From: Laguncularia racemosa
Lineage: Eukaryota; Streptophyta; Magnoliopsida; Myrtales; Combretaceae
Assembly (NCBI GenBank): GCA_037954665.1
Contig: JBBMOL010000205.1
Span: 62,001 to 126,000 of the forward strand
Length of the DNA: 64,000 nucleotides
Direction of reading: 5' to 3'
Below are positions 46,441-57,331 of the stretch, piece after piece. Below the pieces are notes generated by a model, which did no database searches, was not told the origin of the DNA, and saw only the letters and a program-made list of their open reading frames with translations. Both the position numbers and the translations under genes were made by a program. Position 1 is the first letter of the stretch. Every line of letters begins with the position of its first letter.

Positions 46441-47900
46441 CCTCTTAATGTATTGGCATATTCACGGTAACAACTACTACATCTACTTACTGCTTTTGTC
46501 AACTTTATTGGCTATCTTTCCCTTAACCTACTTCTGAATGTACCGACCCATCGCAGAGATGATTGACATGTGTCTTACCTTGATCATAGTGGAGTTAAAG
46601 GTCTTCAACATGTTTTTATCTATGATATCACACTTGGTCTCATGTCTAAAAAGTGCCTTGCACCAATGTGTTTGATTTTTCCACAAGAGATCATGACTAG
46701 CATTCGGTTTCAACTCTTTTATCCATTTAACGTGTTTCCCATTTCCCCAATATAATGTATACAAAAGGCAACTCATAGAATATGGATATATTACCTTTTG
46801 CATGTAACTAATGATGGTGAAATTAGAGTAACATCCTACCAAAGGGTCTAATTCTTCCAAAAGCCATGACTAGCTATCTAGGGTCTCACCTTGTACATAA
46901 GCCTATGCCATTAGGTACATCTAACTGTTAGGATCATATGCTATGGCACTTGGTAGTTCATTCTTTAGTTCACCCTTTGAGAAACAACTATCATGGCCTA
47001 AAATAGGCCTACACTCCTTTAATAATCTCATTCTACAAGCATCAAGCATATAAACATCTTCTTAAAGTAAAGAGGATGGGTTGGACTAGGCTGCTTAGTG
47101 AAGACTTCAACATGCTTTGGTTATCCCTTGGAAGCCTTCCTAAGAGCATTGGCATAGTCTTAGAGTCTATCAACTTTCATTTAGACCTTTCATTGATTTG
47201 CTTGAAAGCATATTCTCTTTTACGTTGATATTTGTTGTAGTTAATAATGACTAATAACCCTTCTCTTGCAAGTTGCTTTATGTATTTTAAAAATATCTTA
47301 GGCATGATTCACAGCCTTGACATGAAGTGTTCGCCTAGGACCTTATACATCATGTGACTATTATTGAAAAATTTGGCCTACAAAACTCATTTTGCTGGTC
47401 CTTAAAAAAGTTTTTACAACAAAATCCTTCATATTAGACTCAATTGATGCAAGTATAGCAAATGGACAACCTGAGTTCTTGCACTTATACTGCACTCTTC
47501 ACTTGTCATTCAAGGTCAATCTCGATTCCTACCTATCATGGATATAATACTTGTTCATTGCCTCCTTAAATCGTTCTCTACTTTCAAATGCCATCCCCAC
47601 ATAAATATGGAGAGCTGGGGTTATAGGATTAAAGTGATCCTTCGACCTACTTCTCCTCTTTGGTCTATCTTCATCTTCTTCCTCACTAAAATTGGTGACA
47701 AAATTGCCCTCATTATCTAAAAACATATTCTTAACATCATCATTCTCATTACTTTTAACCACCTCTTTTCGACTAGTTCCCTTCTTTGCCATACGATTTT
47801 TGTCTTTGTAATCATCAAAAAATAGTGTCCACATCAATATGAAATCCTTCAATTATATATGAACCTCTATTAGCTAAGAATGTCTTCCTTTTATTCTGTG
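46441..47900 (-). pseudogene. MULE (Mutator-like) transposase pseudogene, main part
   Basis: Minus strand. The N-terminal region has an acidic stretch and then FNPITPALHIYVGMAFESRE with RFKEAMNKYYIHDR, the plant MuDR N-terminal domain theme (P-x-x-x-V-G-M-x-F). The catalytic core is readable from about 47023 to 46760: CRPILGHDSCFSKGELKNEL, then ETLDS, WLLEELDPLVGCYSNFTIIS and YMQK. The first catalytic Asp (GHD) is present. The second, usually in S-D-x-Q-K, is Tyr. The stretch KCDIIDKNMLKTFNSTMIKV corresponds to the family's N-N-x-x-E-x-F-N motif with Glu changed to Lys. Many stops and shifts. The N-terminal end continues at 47901-48174 and 49607-49780, and the C-terminal end is at 16390-16709. 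Confidence 0.75.
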
Positions 47901-48179
47901 TAGCCAATACTTCATCATCGCCATCATTAGAAAGGTAGTCCACCTCAACCACATTCTCTTATTCCTATGACTCATAACTACACTCATTACATTAAGCTAA
48001 TTCTACATCTTCCTTAGTTATCTCCTTGGCTATATGCTCATCATAAAACCTACCACCACCATGCATCCCTTAAATAGCAATCATAATACTATAAGCTCCA
48101 TTTTCTCCTAAACCATAGCTTAACAATCCATTTACTAAAGACTTTTCAAGAATTAAGGTGGAATTTTTTTCTATATTAA

Positions 48180-49601
48180 TGATCGTTGCCAATCGTAGTT
48201 TTAATAAATTGAATTCTTGTTCTTAATCTTACTACGAAGTAATAGGCAAGCGCACCTATCGTAGCGTAATATAGCGAGTAAGTACAAGGTCGTCCCTCAG
48301 AGATACACCAACTACTAGTACTAACTCCGTTCCTATTATCTAACCACCGCTTAAATATGTTGGTTGAAAATTAATTACTCTAATCTTAAAACTAATAACT
48401 CACTAACAACAATGGTTTGGAAGATTTATCAATTAACAAAAGCAACCTAGATCTTATTCTACTCCTTCTCTATCATGTAATTCATTAGATTTATGAAGAT
48501 TGGCGTAATTGACTTCTTATACTGTCTAATTCTCTAGTCAAGTTAACTATTTTCTCAAGTATATTAACCTATCTAATCCTAGGTTTATCAAATAGGATCT
48601 CTCCTTAGTTAATAGCAACCTAGAATTGCATAAAGCACATGAATTCGCATCAACATAGTTGATGTAAACAGAAGACTCTTGTTTCCTATCTCTAGAAGAA
48701 CAATCAAATCTCATTAATTGCATTAAATCTAATCATAAGAGCAGTTTCTCAATTAACTAATATGATATCATCCCTAAATTCATATTCCGGATCTATGAAT
48801 CTAAGGAACAATTGAAGGGCATGCAATTAATCATAAGAAAGCCAACAACTTCGCATTAAAAACCAAATCTTCATCACATGACAGAGAAGTTTCGAATAAA
48901 ATCTAGATTTAGAGTCTACTCCTCTATAAATTGGACAAAAGAAATACAATTACTGGAAGCATAAATAAAATTCATAGTCACAACCCTTAAAGATAGAATC
49001 TTCTTCTTCGTGGGTCTTCAATCTCCTTTGGAATTGACATAATCTTCTTTCCCCTGCTATTATGAGAGTCAAAGCAAGTACAAAATTCGTAACCCCGTTC
49101 TAGGGCAACTAACGGTCTATTTATACATGTACCCGGGTTGGAGACATACACGAGTGGATACACGAGTAGTGTATCTCATGCTTGCTTCCAAGTGTCCTTA
49201 TGTGAATATACACGAGCAAGTACATGGGAGTGTACATTGGTCGTGTATTTGAAACATCATTGAACAGAAGAAAAACTTAGATACACAAGCAAAGTACATG
49301 GGCGTGTACTTTGCTCGTGTACTTTCCAGACATCCGCTTCAGTATACACAAGCAAAGTACATGGGCGTGTATCTCGCTTGTGTACTTTCTAGAATTCTTT
49401 CTCTTCACATGTAATGTATCCAATTCCTTCCAAACTTGATCCGACTCTTCAAAACTCCTTCCCTTAGTTCCAAAATACTCTAGAAGATCCTAAAATTAAC
49501 ATTCATTCCATTAAGCATCCTTTTCTTCAACAAATCATCTAAAAATTCAACAATAAAGCACAATTTCATTACTCTAGATATGGGTATTTTGTGACTTATC
49601 A
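48180..49601 (-). mobile_element. Solo LTR F
   Basis: 1422 bp from TGATCGTTGCC to GTGACTTATCA, flanked by ATTAA on both sides (48175-48179, 49602-49606). No internal sequence. A TATAAATAG on the minus strand (49118-49126) suggests minus orientation. It contains GTACATGGGCGTGTACTTT-type palindromes at 49140-49390. Inserted in the N-terminal region of the MULE pseudogene. Confidence 0.87.
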
Positions 49602-49606
49602 ATTAA

Positions 49607-49780
49607 CCTACTCGAAATCTTTAAGGAAGGAAAAAAGAGTAGTTTCATTGGTGGCATTGAAATCAACAATCCACCCAATTTGCTCACCACCAACACACTA
49701 TCTATTACCTTGCACTCAAATCGACCATCAACATGAGCCAATAAGATCACCCTGCATGGCAACTCCCAATACTTTAGCAA
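49607..49780 (-). pseudogene. MULE transposase pseudogene, N-terminal remnant
   Basis: Resumes the MULE flank after solo LTR F. The minus-strand frame (MLKYWELPCRVILLAHVDGR) is the likely N-terminus, but I cannot match it to a specific domain. Confidence 0.4.
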
Positions 49781-49801
49781 TGTATGTATGTATGTATGTA
49801 T
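49781..49801. repeat. (TGTA)n microsatellite
   Basis: Five TGTA units. Confidence 0.9.
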
Positions 49802-50059
49802 AGCTACAACTAAATAATCTTAGCAATATATGCATATACACCAATGCATGAAAAAATTAACTATTCCCAATACAATGAAATTAAATTACATATCAAATTC
49901 TCACCTTTTACTTACATTTAGACCATGTGAAACCATCTTTCACATGAGATTCTTCTTTAAATTGTTGTCTATGGGACAAACACCTCGTGACCAACCAAGA
50001 TATCGATAGTATGGGAACTTGCATTCACTTTACAAAGATAGAACCTTTTTTCTTTATCA
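49802..50059. other. Non-coding spacer
   Basis: No frame or repeat copy recognised. Confidence 0.4.
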
Positions 50060-50486
50060 AGCCCTAATTTATATATTTCTTTATCAAGACTCATTTAACA
50101 TGAGTTACTCAACGATAAAATTAAAGAGGAATAAACTTTTGAAAAATATTTAGAAAATAGGAGTTACCACCAACCTAAGTTAGAAAAATAAGAAATCAGG
50201 TTTAATTGGATGGAGTAAACCTAATTTCTAGGTATTAGTCTATGAATTTTCTAAAAGCACTTTTAGCAAAACTTTAAATAGAAATTTTGGATTTGAGGAT
50301 TAACCTATTAAAATTAAATAGTTACCATTTGTTATTTGGAGAAAATAATTAAAAGGCTTCATTAAATTCTCCTTTTTTTTTCATTTTTCGAAATGAACAT
50401 CCATAAGCAAATAACCAAAATAAACTAAAAAGATTGTTTATTTCATTTTTCTATTTTTTATAAATTTTTAGGAAAATATTTTTTTT

Positions 50487-52279
50487 GGATAAATTATGTG
50501 AATTACCCATAAAAAATCTTAAAATTGCATGGACCCTTGATTTTTTTTAAAGTTGACACGTAGTACCCTTAAAACAAGTATGGCCCCTTTATTTTGCTAA
50601 CTGGACTACCATGTGTAAAGTAAGTTGACATAGATGATTATTAAGTGATTTATTCATATATTTAATTAATTAAATTAATTGAAATAAAAAAAATAAAAAA
50701 CAAAAGTAGAAAAAATAAAAGAAAAGAAAAAAAATTTAAAAATAGAAAATAAATGGGTGATTGGTAATCACTTAAAACAACTTTTCCCTGTTTATATTTT
50801 TCTGGTTTTTTTAATTTCTTACCTTTTTAATATGTTTCTGCCTTTTCTTTTTATTTTCTAGTTTTCTTCTAATTTTTTTGTATTTTTAATTTTGTTAATT
50901 TAATTAATTAATTTTATAAATAAATTGCTTAATAATAATTCATTTTAGCTCACTTTGCACATTATAGTTTAGCCAGTAAAGAAAATGGAGCCCACATGAT
51001 GGGAAAATTTCTGACACTGTCAACCTTTTCAGAACCCAATTTGGATGATGATCCAAATTGCTCATATTTACCTTATGTCTTTATTTCTAATAAAAATTTG
51101 AGAATAATCTTACAAGTACAATGATAATTCTCCATGGGATGCCAATATGTCCTACAACTTCCGTTAGACACAGAACATTTTTCAGGATGACAATCAAAGA
51201 CCCGCTGCGATTGTTTTCCTATTGCGAGGCATTGGATCATGAAGACTTACGTTATTTTGTATCTTGTAATTGTTTTATGAACTATTTTGGTTGTATTTTG
51301 GTTTTTGGATACTTTTATTTCCTTGTAATTTTTATTTGGGGTTAGCCACCTTAAAAGTCGCAAACTTATAATTTTAAGCACTTTTTAACCCTAGGAGTAG
51401 CAAGTATAAATACTTGCTTAAGAGAGGGTTTGAGGAGGCTAATTTTTATAGATTTGAGAGGCACATTTCATGTGTGAATTATGGTTCTTTCCTTAGTTCC
51501 AAACTCTTATCAATTTCAGCCCAAGAATTGGAATTGTGGCGAGTGTGACGAAAGCGAATTGTGAGTCATATCAATTCAATTTTATTGTATGTTCATTTCT
51601 TCTCTAGTGAGTCATATCTAGGGTAGATTTGGATCTATTTGTGGTTCTATTTTCGTGAACAACAATCTTGTAAGATTGATTGTTTCATTGAACACTTGGA
51701 TTACATACTTCATTGTTATTGTTGGCATGAACTAGTGATTGAAAGGGAAAGTAGATTTCATTGGTTTATTGCTTTCTTTGATCTGATTTCCACGTGACAT
51801 TTCAATGCTTATTGTGGTTATTTGGTTAATGTTATCAATAGAGATTACAATTAAATCATTTGGATAACATTTTCCATCAAAATCTTCAAAGGTGTCACGA
51901 GAATTGCTTACTAGGTGGACCGGTTTTGTATTAGATTTGAGATTGTTTTCTTGAGTCTTTTGATTGTGCTTCCAAGTGGGTTTGAGCACATCATCTTTTT
52001 GGTATCAGAGCTATCTAATTTGGATACTTAAGATTTATCACATCCTCATTGGAAGAACTGGTTATAAACATTGAGATTTGACACCATTGTTCATGTGATT
52101 GAGACTAGTTTGATTGACATTGTTTCTTTGTCTTTCAAATTGGTTTTTGTATGTGCTTGAACTTAGTTTTAGGCACATCACCACACTAGTTTTAAGTGTG
52201 CTAAATACCAACTTTTGAAAAAAAAATGGGGTACCATATGATTTTGAAAGTTTTTAGGGATAGTTCATGTAATTTACCC
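50487..52279. mobile_element. Foldback (MITE-like) element interrupted by D3
   Basis: Once D3 is removed, about 600 bp remain that fold on themselves. The outer arms AAATTATGTGAATTACCCAT (50491) and the inverse of GGGATAGTTCATGTAATTT (52257-52275) pair, and a longer inner stretch (CTTTATTTTGCTAACTGG near 50588) pairs with the inverse of 50930-50990 (TAGTTTAGCCAGTAAAG). No coding capacity. The target duplication is hidden in T runs. Confidence 0.6.
50997..52180 (+). mobile_element. Element D3: internally deleted family D element
   Basis: A full 5' LTR (50997-51993; TGATGGGAAAATTTC to GAGCACATCA, TATA palindrome near 51398-51417), the primer site at 52000-52011, a few dozen bases of leader, then only an LTR-like 3' end (TGCTTGAACTTAGTTTTAGGCACATCA-like, 52155-52180). 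CCACA flanks both sides (50992-50996, 52181-52185), so the deletion happened before integration or without touching the ends. Confidence 0.78.
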
Positions 52280-52620
52280 TTTTATTTTTTTTATCGATTG
52301 CCCTACATGTATATGCATATCTACTGTTCAGAATAAAACCACCATAGTTCCTCTTATTATTATAAAACTTTAGTGTGTTGATAAGTTTTATTCAAGAAAA
52401 TATGCTAAATTATGTTTATTATTGTTTTAACTTTTTATTTAGAAAATTCTAATTCATAATTTTATTTTACTATTTTCAAAACCCTAAAAGACCTAGTTTT
52501 TGAAAACAATAATTAAAGATTTTTATTTTATGAAAATCGTTTTTCTAAGTGATAAAACATTTTCTTTTTTTTTCTTCTTTTTCAAATAAGAAAATAAAAA
52601 CTAATTTAGGAAACCTAATT

Positions 52621-52656
52621 GACCCCAAGCAATGTGTCAAATCACATTACTTGGAG
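52621..52656. repeat. Short inverted repeat (hairpin)
   Basis: GACCCCAAGCAATGTG, six-base loop, CACATTACTTGGAGTC: 14 of 16 pairs match, and both mismatches are G/A changes. Confidence 0.7.
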
Positions 52657-52882
52657 TCGACATAATAGTTTCCATTCTAAAAATGCAACTTCTAAAAAAA
52701 TTATCATAAAGAAGCATAATGCATTTTTTTTTCTTTTTTGAAATGCAACTCTTCATGAAGATATGATTTTTTATCAGTTAAATATATCAAGCTAAATTAA
52801 TATGTTTTGTTAGTTTCATTGAACCTTTAAATGGATTAGATATATCAAACAATTCAATTTAATTATCAATCAATTAAAATAT

Positions 52883-53700
52883 TGATGAGAACCATGATGG
52901 GAGCCAAGCCTGAAGATGGAATGTGGATCCTCTTGAAGTGCCACCTAGACCGATCATAAGAAATCGAGCGAAACGATTCAAGGAAGCACTTAACGGGTTG
53001 ATAAAGGATGTCCACGAAGCCGGAAAGGATTGGAGCAATCATGAAGTTGGAAAGGATTGGAACAACCATGGGAATGCCCTTGCTCTTATACAAGTCATAA
53101 CGGATACGAGATGAAGACGGCTTGTCTTTACAAGGCACGGCCGTGTAGGAGTCTGAAAGTTACACAGAATCATACACGGTCATATACACGGCTAAAAGGC
53201 ACGGCCATATATGGTGTCAAGAAAATCCAAAGAAAGATACACGTCTAGAAGTACACGGCCGTGTATATCTCCAACATCGGCTCAAGGCCGGCTCCAAGGC
53301 CGCCGGCCTTCATGTCATTGTTTTGTTACTTTACGCAACTTATTCAAGTGATGTCGTTTTGGGGCCTTATTGTTACGAATTGTAAACCATAATATAAAGC
53401 GCCTAGGGTTTAGAACATATAAAATATACAACATACAAGTTTGAAAACACTTTTGAGAGAATTCCTCTCTTGGTTCTTTAAAGAACTACTCTAGAACTTA
53501 TCGGATTTTCTTCTGTGGCATTCATCCCGACTTATCAATCAGTCTTTCATCCCAATTGTGGCGTCTACATAATATACCAAGGTTCTTGCCTCACTTATAG
53601 GCAACGGGTCGTGGTTTCCACTCGATTTTTTGGCATCTTGGGTAGTAATTCCGAATGTATTGGTATTGGGTTTCGTCACACGTTGGCGTGGTTCGTATCA
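52883..53700 (+). repeat. 5' LTR of B2 (818 bp)
   Basis: TGATGAGAACCATGATGG to GTGGTTCGTATCA. TATAAA at 53393-53398. It contains ACACGGCCGTGTA palindromes and a CAAGGCCGGCTCCAAGGCC block (53283-53310) not present in the same form in B1. Confidence 0.92.
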
Positions 53701-53703
53701 GTT

Positions 53704-53747
53704 TGGTATCAGAGCAAACCGATTTCGTATCAGTTTGGTATCAGAGC
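53704..53747 (+). other. Duplicated primer-binding site of B2
   Basis: TGGTATCAGAGC at 53704-53715 and again at 53736-53747. A 32-bp unit including the LTR end CGTATCA (53694 and 53726) is tandemly repeated. B1 has a single copy. Confidence 0.88.
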
Positions 53748-53783
53748 CTAGGTTTGTTAACACATCAGTTCGGTTTGAGGAAG

Positions 53784-54211
53784 GTAACATCAAAACCCTA
53801 ACTCCAATCGTTTATATCAATTGTTCGTATTCAATTTCATAGTGTTAATTGCCTATTGAAAGTGTAGAACCTACTATTCAATTTTGTTACAAAAAAAAAA
53901 AAGAGGAAAAATCACGACAAAAAAAAGGAACGTGATCAAGAGCAACAAATAAAGGCAACAAAAAAAAATCGAAAAGAAAAAGAGGAAAATTTCGAGCCCT
54001 AGAGTTGTTTTGAATTCTACGGAAGGGAATTGGTGTAGTTTAGGTTAGTTCCAAGAGAATTGAGAAGAGGAATTGGCGAGTTGATATCATCATTGCTTGT
54101 GAGAATACACGAGTGACTGTGCGATATCATCCTTGGAGTGAAACACGTAAGGGAGTGCACCGTGAGGCTTAATCATATATATATTTGTGTTAGTACTAAT
54201 CTTTTCTGCAG
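53784..54211 (+). other. Predicted leader intron of B2
   Basis: Donor GGAAG|GTAACATC, branch-point TACTAAT and acceptor TCTTTTCTGCAG ending six bases before the gag ATG at 54217. Conserved in B1. Confidence 0.55.
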
Positions 54212-54216
54212 GAACT

Positions 54217-55583
54217 ATGTCGAAGAAACATTCTCCTGAAAGTGAGAGGGGAAGGTTTGATGCTAGGTTAGTGATTGAGGCGTTGAGGGGTGAGATGAAG
54301 AGGATGTTTCAGGAGGGGATGGAACAAATTCATGAGACGGTGGAGAAAAAACTAGAGCAATCTAAAAACATCTTCCAATGGCGTAAGAGGGAGAGTTGTT
54401 CTAGGAAAGTACAAAGGGGTGGAGATGAAATTTCTGATGATGAATTTGATGAATCTTATGTCGGAAGTTATAGAGGATATAGTGGTAGGAATAGAGGAAC
54501 TAGGGATTTGGAAGATAGAGGAGATAGGAATAGAGAGGATAATCAATTGAGTAGTATAAAGATGAAGATTCCTCCTTTCCAAGGGAAGAATGATCCCGAG
54601 GCGTACCTAGAGTGGGAGAAGAAGGTAGAGATGGTGTTTGATTGTCACAACTATAGTAGGAGAAAGAAAGTGAAACTTGCTGCCATTGAATTTTTGGATT
54701 ATGCCATAGTGTGGTGGGATCAACTAATGTTGAATCGAAGAAGGAATGATAAACCACCTATTGAGTGGTAGGAAGAGATGAAGAGGGTGATGAAGAAGCG
54801 GTTTGTGCCTACGTATTACTATCGTGAATTGCACAACAAATTGCAAACTCTTAAGCAGGGAAGCCGAAGTGTGGATGAGTATTTCAAGGAGATGGAAGTT
54901 ACTATAATTAGGGCGAATGTAGAGGAGGATAGAGAGGCTACCAAGGCTAGGTTTCTTGCTGGATTGAATAGAGAAATTCAAAATGTCATAAAATTGCAGC
55001 ATTATGTAGAATTGGAAGATATGGTTCATATGGCTATAAAGGTTGAGAACCAACACAGGAGGAAAGGTAGTAGTAATGCACGGTTTCAACAGGGTACTGG
55101 TTCATCCACCTGGAAGACTAACCAATGGAAGAAGGAAAAAAAGCCTTTACCCACCAAACCAAAAGGAGAGCAGAGGCAAGCAGGTTCTACCCCTGGTAAC
55201 CAAGGTAAACCTGATTCTTCTACTCCTAGAAATCGTGACATTAGATATTTTAAATGCCAAGGTAGAGGCCATATTGCTAGTCAATGTCCAAATAGGCGTG
55301 TGATGATTCTGCGTAATGATGGTGAGTATGAGATTGAGGGAGATAGTGAAGAGGATGATATGCCTCCATTAGAGGACGCTAGTGATGATGAGGAGCCTGC
55401 AGTAGGGAAGTTAGTGGCAGTAGTGAAGCGAGCTTTGAATGTTCAAGTAAAGGAAGAAGAGGAGGTGCAAAGAGAGAATATCTTTCATACTAGATGTTAT
55501 CTAGGTGATCATATTTGCAGTTTGATCATTGATGGAGGAAGTTGCACCAATGTGGTGAGTAATTTTATTGTCAAGAGGCTGGG
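54217..55583 (+). pseudogene. gag: gag and protease start of B2
   Basis: Starts MSKKHSPESERGRFDARLVI and stays open except for a TAG at about 54769. The gag core (KMKIPPFQGKNDPEAYLEWE, IVWWDQLMLNRRR, RFVPTYYYRELHNKLQTLKQ), zinc knuckle YFKCQGRGHIASQC with its first Cys changed to Tyr (near 55245), acidic linker, and the protease active site LIIDGGSCTNVVSNFIVKRL. Solo LTR G interrupts right after KRLG. Confidence 0.88.
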
Positions 55584-57326
55584 TGATAGAGCCATTTTAT
55601 ACTCAATCTTTATAGTATAAATTGCGTTAATTCATTATTGATTTTATAGAAATCATAAGGAGATGGTACTTAATTCTATTATGATGATAAATCAGGTTAA
55701 ATGGAGTCAAGGGTGCCAATTCAAGTAAATTAGAGAAGTCATCTACAACTTAGCTCAAAGACAAGGATTTACACCGCCAGAGGGAAGTACATGGGCGTGT
55801 AATTGAAGTACACGGCTGTGTACTTGGTTTTGAATCAACAGGAAGATACACGGTTGAAGTACACGGCCGTGTATCTGCCTAGGGGGAAGCACGATTTGAG
55901 GCACGGCCATGGTGCAAACCATGTTACACACTGGACAAGAAGGCGGAAATGTGGACTTTCAACAGAGAGAGATACGGCTTAGGGCATGGCAGTGGTGGCA
56001 GCCATGGGAGAAACCGTGCTTGGAGCCGTGGTGGAAGCTAGAAATGCCAAGGAGAAGAAATTGTGGAACTTTGACAGAGGATGGCACGGCCTGGGATCTA
56101 GCCATGGTGTAGACCGTGGTACACACTGAACAAGGATGAAGACTTGTAGATCATGCACAGAGGAAGGCACGGTTGAAAATCTAGTCGTGGGTGAAGCCGT
56201 GGTACACACTGGACACGGAAGATGATACGTGAATTATGCACAGAGGAAGGCACGGCTTGACCCACGGCCGTGTGGTAGGGCGTGCCAGGCAGACGAAGAT
56301 TCACTTCTCGAAATCTACTTGGAAAAGGAAAGATATTTTCGTATCTTGCTAGCAAAAGATCACATGCCATCCCTCTAACAATATAAATAGAACCAACCCT
56401 AGAAGGTGAGGGCAACTTTTAATCTTTAATCTGGAATCTTTGGATCTTGAAGAACCTTGGACCATCTTGGAGGCAGAGCAGGCAACCGGGTTCATCATGT
56501 CTCTACTTTTTATTTTCGTTTTGTTGATGAACATGAGTAGCTAAGCTACTTTTCTAGCCAAAGAGTCATAGATGTTTAATTCTCCACGAATTGTGAGGTC
56601 TAATTGACTTGTATTTAATCTATTCGTTGTTTTCAGATATTCATATATCTTCTGATCGTTTTGTCATTATTATCTTTGTTGATTGGTATGAATAGAGCTC
56701 TTCTACTCAATTAGCAAGTTAATATATTGTCAACTAGCACGTCAAATCCGTAATTGTTTGATTTTTCTAGTCTCAGTGACACAATAACATGTTTGGTTAT
56801 AAAATAGATGATCGAATTCATGTTATGGAGGTGTGTGATCATGTTTAAATAGGTTATCTTATAATCTACTGGCATGAATTGGTGGTCTCTCTAGTTTTTA
56901 ATGCTATTGGTAGATTAAATCCTAAGCGCTTGTCTGAGGTTGTCTAATCGATAAGAGAAATAATCAAAGAGCTTCTCTTGATTATCGAGGAAGTACGGAG
57001 AGATAGGTTGTTAGAGCTTGTTAATAACCATAACCAGTTTATCTAGAAATAAGAATAGAAAACATTTGCATCGATGATCAATTCCTTAAATTAAACTATC
57101 TTGATTCCTTTGGTTAGGCTTTTATCAATATACGATTCTATTATTTTGTTTCGACTTTATTTTGATTCATAAACAAAACCCCCCCTCGTTTTCTTTTCAT
57201 CTTTATGCCCTTTGAATAGAAATATCTTTAACTAATCCCTATGGATTCGACCCTACTCACCACTATATGCAAATCATATAATTGTTTAGGAGTAGGTTTT
57301 ATTTTTGTTAGATTCGACACCCATCA
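55584..57326 (+). mobile_element. Solo LTR G in the B2 protease
   Basis: 1743 bp, TGATAGAGCC to GACACCCATCA, flanked by CTGGG (55579-55583, 57327-57331). TATAAATAG at 56382-56390 indicates plus orientation. The 5' third (55780-56290) consists of degenerate repeats with the wording GCACGGCC, CCGTGGTACACACTG and TGCACAGAGGAAGGCACGG at a spacing of about 92 bp. The 3' end wording (CCTATGGATTCGACCC) is common to LTR ends of several plant families; I do not assign one. Confidence 0.88.
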
Positions 57327-57331
57327 CTGGG

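Larger units (their letters stand above)
50060..52615 (-). mobile_element. Old A-type LTR remnant, interrupted
   Basis: Antisense pieces of an A-like LTR flank the foldback element. On the left, GAGGATTAACCTATTAAAAT and GAGTTACCACCAACC match the A segment around 2100-2290. On the right, ACTTTAGTGTGTTGATAAG and CGTTTTTCTAAGTGATAAA match 1735-1930. It is much more diverged than 17375-19265. The ends are not defined. Confidence 0.55.

Noticed and set aside
56349..56534. Small frames in and after solo LTR G
   Set aside because: No conservation or domain; inside a non-coding LTR.
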